This document shows, in pieces, positions 60,893 to 64,000 of a stretch of 64,000 nt of DNA. A program made the position numbers and the translations under genes. The notes beneath the pieces are model-generated. The model made no database searches. It was not told where the DNA came from and saw only the letters and a program-made list of their open reading frames with translations. Positions within the stretch are counted from its first letter, which is position 1; each line of letters opens with the position of its first letter. The stretch covers positions 1,691,001 to 1,755,000 of the forward strand of contig OY282378.1 in assembly GCA_958295835.1 (NCBI GenBank), given 5' to 3'. The stretch is from an uncultured Gammaproteobacteria bacterium (GTDB taxonomy: Bacteria > Pseudomonadota > Gammaproteobacteria > HK1).

Positions 60893-63800
60893 ATGACGAA
60901 GATTTGGACGACGCTCTTGAATGAGCGCTTGGGGATGAGGGGAACCCTTTGCCTTTCCACGCTCATCGTACTCGTCGCCCTTCTCGGCGCGGCGCACATC
61001 CTGGTCCGCACGTCCACCTACGGCGCGGTGCTCTACGATGATTCCATGAATTACATGGCCGCAGCCAAGAGCTTGGCCGCCGGAGAGGGCCTGCTGAGCC
61101 CCGGCGGCGGGCGAATGGCGATCTTTGCGCCTTTCTTCTCCGTGTCAATGGCGTTCCTGAGCCTGTTCGGCATCGAGCCGGTGGACGGGGGCCGGTTCCT
61201 GAACGCAACCGCCTTCGGCCTGCTCATCCTGGCGTCGGGTCTCTGGCTGAGCCGGCGCCTCGAGTCGCGGCCGATCGCGCTGGTGGCAGCGGTGGCGGTG
61301 ATGGCATCCCTCCCCCTCGCTCATTCCGCTTCGACCGTCCAGAGCGAATCCCTCTTCATCCTGTTCAGCTCCCTCGCGCTGATGCCGCTGGAGTCGTTCC
61401 TGAATCGGAGAAGCGGCACGCGGGCCCTCGTGCTTTCCGCCGCGCTCGCCGCGCTCGCCGCGGTAACGCGGTACATAGGAACTGCGCTCATCATCTCCGT
61501 AGTCCTCATGCTCCTTTCGCGCCGGGAGACTCCGGTACGCGAGCGGTTGAAGCATGCCCTGGCCTTCGGCGCCATCTCGTCGTTCCCGCTCGCGGCGGTG
61601 ATGGCGCGCAACCAACTGGTTTCCGGGACCCTCTTCGGGATCCGTACCGAAGCAGCGGGAAATGCCCCGTCGGGACAGTCCCTGTTCCAATCGCTGGTTC
61701 AGATCGTTCAGGTGTTCCACCAGTGGGCCGAACCGCTGTCACCCATCCACTGGCATCCACACTCGCCGTGGCTGATTGCCGGTCTGTTTCTGCTGTTGGC
61801 GGCGCTGCCCTTCGTCACTCCGCGTCCGGGCCGGGCGTCTTCTGTCTTCTATATCTTCGCGCTGATGTACTGTGCGATTATCGCCGTGGTGGCGCCGCTC
61901 ACGGCCGGGCAGAACATTGACAGCCGATACCTCGCACCGGTCTATGTCCCGCTGCTGTTCGTCGCGGCGTTCTGGCTGGACGCACTCCTGCGCGGCAAGC
62001 CGTCTGGCAGGATGTCCGCCTTCTGGTGGGCGCTAGTCGCTCTCGCGCTTATCGGCGGCTCCTGGCATATCGGCGCCTCGGTATGGCAGAATCTGCGATT
62101 GACCGCCGAAGCGCTGGAATCGGGGTACATCGGCAAGAGTTTCAACACGGCGTACTGGGACGATTCCGAGCTCGTGGAATATGTCCGGGCGAACCCCGCC
62201 TCCGGCCGGTACTTCAGCAACGACCCCAACGTACTCCGATGGAACGCAGGTGTTCCGGAAAGGCTCGTGAGCTGGGTTCCAGTGCCCCGGCGGAACCTGC
62301 CGTACATCTGCCAGCGTTGGTTCGAGCGGGCTGTCCTGAAATCCCGGAAGTACGGGGAACCCGAAGAGTACGTCGTATGGGTCGGCCAGGGCGAACGCAG
62401 CCAGATAGTCTGCAACCTTTGGGACATGGAGTCGCCGCTCCCGTTGGAGCCGGTGACGGAACTGGCCGACGGCGCCATCTTCAGAGTGAATCCGGCCTTC
62501 GACAGCGCCGGCGCGCGTCAGTCCGCCTACGAGCAGCTTGTATCCGGCGAACCGGCGGTCCGCTCCGACTTCGACGTGTATCTCCGCGAGGACACGCTGG
62601 TCTACGTCAAGGAACCGTGCACCGGAGCTGACGTGGAGGCGATGTTCTTCCTGCACCTGATTCCCGCCGACATGGCTGACCTCCCCGACCATCGCAAGCA
62701 GTACGGCTTCGACATCCTGGACTTCGATTTCGACGACCAGGGCGTGATAATCGACGACAAGTGCTTGGCGGAAGTCCCTCTCCCGGGATACGGCATCTCC
62801 GAAATCGGGACCGGCCAGTTCGTCCCCGGCCAAGGGCAGGTCTGGAAGGAGGAGTTCACGCCCCCGCCGGCACCTCTGAACGCATCAGTCGCAAAGTGGT
62901 TGGGCAACCACGCCGCCGCCATCTCGATTACCAACGATGACTGGCCCACCCCCGGAAGGAAACCGGACATAGACCGCTACGTGATGGAGCAGGGCCTCGT
63001 CATGGGCTATGAAATGGTGACCGGAAATACCTTTTACGGTGATCGCATATTCAGCGGGCCTGACGATGAGCGGATTGTCTATCTGATGTCGGAGCTGGTT
63101 CCCAAGGGGTTCAGCTATTTCGGGCATGGGCACAATCACATCGACCACGACGAGTTGTCTTACGAAGAGGCCCTCGAATCATTCCAAGCCAACTATGACA
63201 CCATGAAAGATTGGGGAATGAAGCCCGTCGCCTACGCCTATCCGAGAAGCGCCGGGCACGAAGAAGAGACGCAACGGGCTTTGGAGGCTTCAGGGTTTCT
63301 GAGCGGCAGACTACAGACCACGAACCCGGATGAATTCTACAACCTCCCGGGGTCCCGGCTGGCGCCGGACAATTGGTTCGGCTTGCAAGCGTTGGAGATG
63401 CAAAGCATCGAGTTTCAGGGTTGCGACGCCTGCATCAACGACAACGATGAGCTGACGCCTATCCTGGATGAGGCATTGGCGCAGACCGCATGGGTCATAT
63501 TGACCTACCATGGCATCGGACGGCCGGATTATTGGGGATGGTACGATTTGGACGAATTCCGCAAAGACGTTCAATCCATCGCGGCGCGTGATTTCTGGAC
63601 GGCTCCGATGAACGACATCACCCTTTATGTCCGGGAAAGAGAGAATGCCGTGATAACGGTTGAACTGGTCGAAGGCAGCACCGGAACCGAAAGCATCGAG
63701 ATTACGCTGTCCGACGGTCTGGACAACGGCAGGTTCAATCAGCCGCTGACGATACTGTTCGACCAGCCAACGGATTGGGTTGGCAGACCATTCACCGTTT

Positions 63801-64000
63801 CCCAGGACGGTGAATCGCTGGATGAGCTCGTCTTCGACACGGAGGCGGCGATGCTTTCATTGAAGCCGAACGAGCGGCCCCACGTTCTTCGCCCGCGCGA
63901 CCGGGCGAGCCGGGCATCCCGCGGCAGTGCTGTCCAAGCTGATGGTGCGTCTCCGGTGAACCGCTTCGATCCCGGCCGCGGTCGGTTGGTCCAGGCTGCG
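60893..64000 (+). CDS. GT-C glycosyltransferase fused to recurrent domain and CE4 deacetylase-like domain, 3' end outside window
   Basis: At least 1036 codons from ATG 60893 (GGAG eight bases upstream) with no stop before the edge. Residues 1-~420: membrane helices with LYDDSMNYMAAAKSLAAGEG as luminal motif. Residues ~558-662: recurrent domain (FDVYLREDTLVYVKEPC, RKQYGFDILDFDF, GQGQVWKEEF). Residues ~665-880 look like a polysaccharide deacetylase: AISITNDDWPTPG with N-D682-D683, and GHGHNHIDHDE with H745 and H749 in H-x3-H spacing, then VAYAYPRSAGHEEET. The Gly in place of Ser/Thr in the metal motif is atypical. Beyond ~910 a beta-rich part follows. Confidence 0.75.
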   Translation, partial: MTKIWTTLLNERLGMRGTLCLSTLIVLVALLGAAHILVRTSTYGAVLYDDSMNYMAAAKSLAAGEGLLSPGGGRMAIFAPFFSVSMAFLSLFGIEPVDGGRFLNATAFGLLILASGLWLSRRLESRPIALVAAVAVMASLPLAHSASTVQSESLFILFSSLALMPLESFLNRRSGTRALVLSAALAALAAVTRYIGTALIISVVLMLLSRRETPVRERLKHALAFGAISSFPLAAVMARNQLVSGTLFGIRTEAAGNAPSGQSLFQSLVQIVQVFHQWAEPLSPIHWHPHSPWLIAGLFLLLAALPFVTPRPGRASSVFYIFALMYCAIIAVVAPLTAGQNIDSRYLAPVYVPLLFVAAFWLDALLRGKPSGRMSAFWWALVALALIGGSWHIGASVWQNLRLTAEALESGYIGKSFNTAYWDDSELVEYVRANPASGRYFSNDPNVLRWNAGVPERLVSWVPVPRRNLPYICQRWFERAVLKSRKYGEPEEYVVWVGQGERSQIVCNLWDMESPLPLEPVTELADGAIFRVNPAFDSAGARQSAYEQLVSGEPAVRSDFDVYLREDTLVYVKEPCTGADVEAMFFLHLIPADMADLPDHRKQYGFDILDFDFDDQGVIIDDKCLAEVPLPGYGISEIGTGQFVPGQGQVWKEEFTPPPAPLNASVAKWLGNHAAAISITNDDWPTPGRKPDIDRYVMEQGLVMGYEMVTGNTFYGDRIFSGPDDERIVYLMSELVPKGFSYFGHGHNHIDHDELSYEEALESFQANYDTMKDWGMKPVAYAYPRSAGHEEETQRALEASGFLSGRLQTTNPDEFYNLPGSRLAPDNWFGLQALEMQSIEFQGCDACINDNDELTPILDEALAQTAWVILTYHGIGRPDYWGWYDLDEFRKDVQSIAARDFWTAPMNDITLYVRERENAVITVELVEGSTGTESIEITLSDGLDNGRFNQPLTILFDQPTDWVGRPFTVSQDGESLDELVFDTEAAMLSLKPNERPHVLRPRDRASRASRGSAVQADGASPVNRFDPGRGRLVQAA

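Noticed and set aside
1..64000. tRNA genes, cobalamin riboswitches, CRISPR arrays, phage genes
   Set aside because: I looked for conserved words (T-loop, B12 box, regularly spaced direct repeats, integrase or capsid motifs) and found none; a covariance-model search would be needed to exclude them fully.

Overview
The window is GC-rich DNA from a Gram-negative bacterium. It carries lipid-linked glycan genes, a Wzx-type flippase, O-antigen-ligase-like proteins and proteobacterial-style corrinoid/tetrahydrofolate one-carbon genes. A member of Pseudomonadota is the best guess; I cannot settle the class. No tRNA, rRNA or CRISPR array was seen.

Region 1 (1-6.3 kb, minus strand) is a tight operon: HAD-UbiA phosphoribosyltransferase, GtrA-like membrane protein, DprE1-like oxidase, then a GT-C glycosyltransferase cut by the left edge. 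This is most of a polyprenyl-phosphate-arabinose (DPA) type route. An AT-rich methyltransferase gene follows upstream. Region 2 (6.4-9.1 kb) is a graveyard: an IS3-family element with a broken transposase, an IS256 transposase scrap, a truncated small membrane protein and an RTX-repeat remnant.

Region 3 (9.1-25 kb) is a corrinoid methyl-transfer locus. On the minus strand lie a GntR regulator, COG0523 GTPase, [2Fe-2S]/ASKHA reductive activase, corrinoid protein, UroD-like methyltransferase, pterin-binding methyltransferase, a MetH-activation-like protein and a PF13769-type protein. On the plus strand lie a MetF-like reductase, a second UroD-like methyltransferase and corrinoid protein, and a NarI-like cytochrome b. 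Together they would take a methyl group from an unknown methylated compound, pass it to Co(I)-corrinoid and then to tetrahydrofolate, and oxidise it; the layout recalls chloromethane (cmu) and O/N-demethylase systems. Region 4 (24.6-32.4 kb) holds a kinase/cold-shock-domain fusion, a CDGSH Fe-S protein, a TauD-like dioxygenase, a zinc alcohol dehydrogenase, a GGT-family hydrolase and a GrdB/PrdB-like protein. The last is interrupted by an in-frame TGA in a U-x-x-C motif with a bSECIS-like hairpin after it, so it is very probably a selenoprotein.

Region 5 (32.5-64 kb) is a surface polysaccharide locus. Its centrepiece is a 2017-residue O-antigen-ligase/polymerase-like membrane protein whose periplasmic loop holds about 1570 residues of plant-type leucine-rich repeats. 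These are arranged as nine modules, each starting with a plant LRRNT-like cap. A 792-residue paralogue has two modules. Each is followed by a run of near-identical GT4 glycosyltransferases, so the block is a segmental duplication. Then come a flippase, two tandem SGNH-hydrolase paralogues, a carbamoyltransferase remnant, an AsnB-type amidotransferase, another GT4, a sulfotransferase and two GT-C glycosyltransferases, the last fused to a CE4 deacetylase-like domain and running off the right edge. A roughly 100-residue C-terminal domain that I cannot name recurs in five proteins at both ends of the window.
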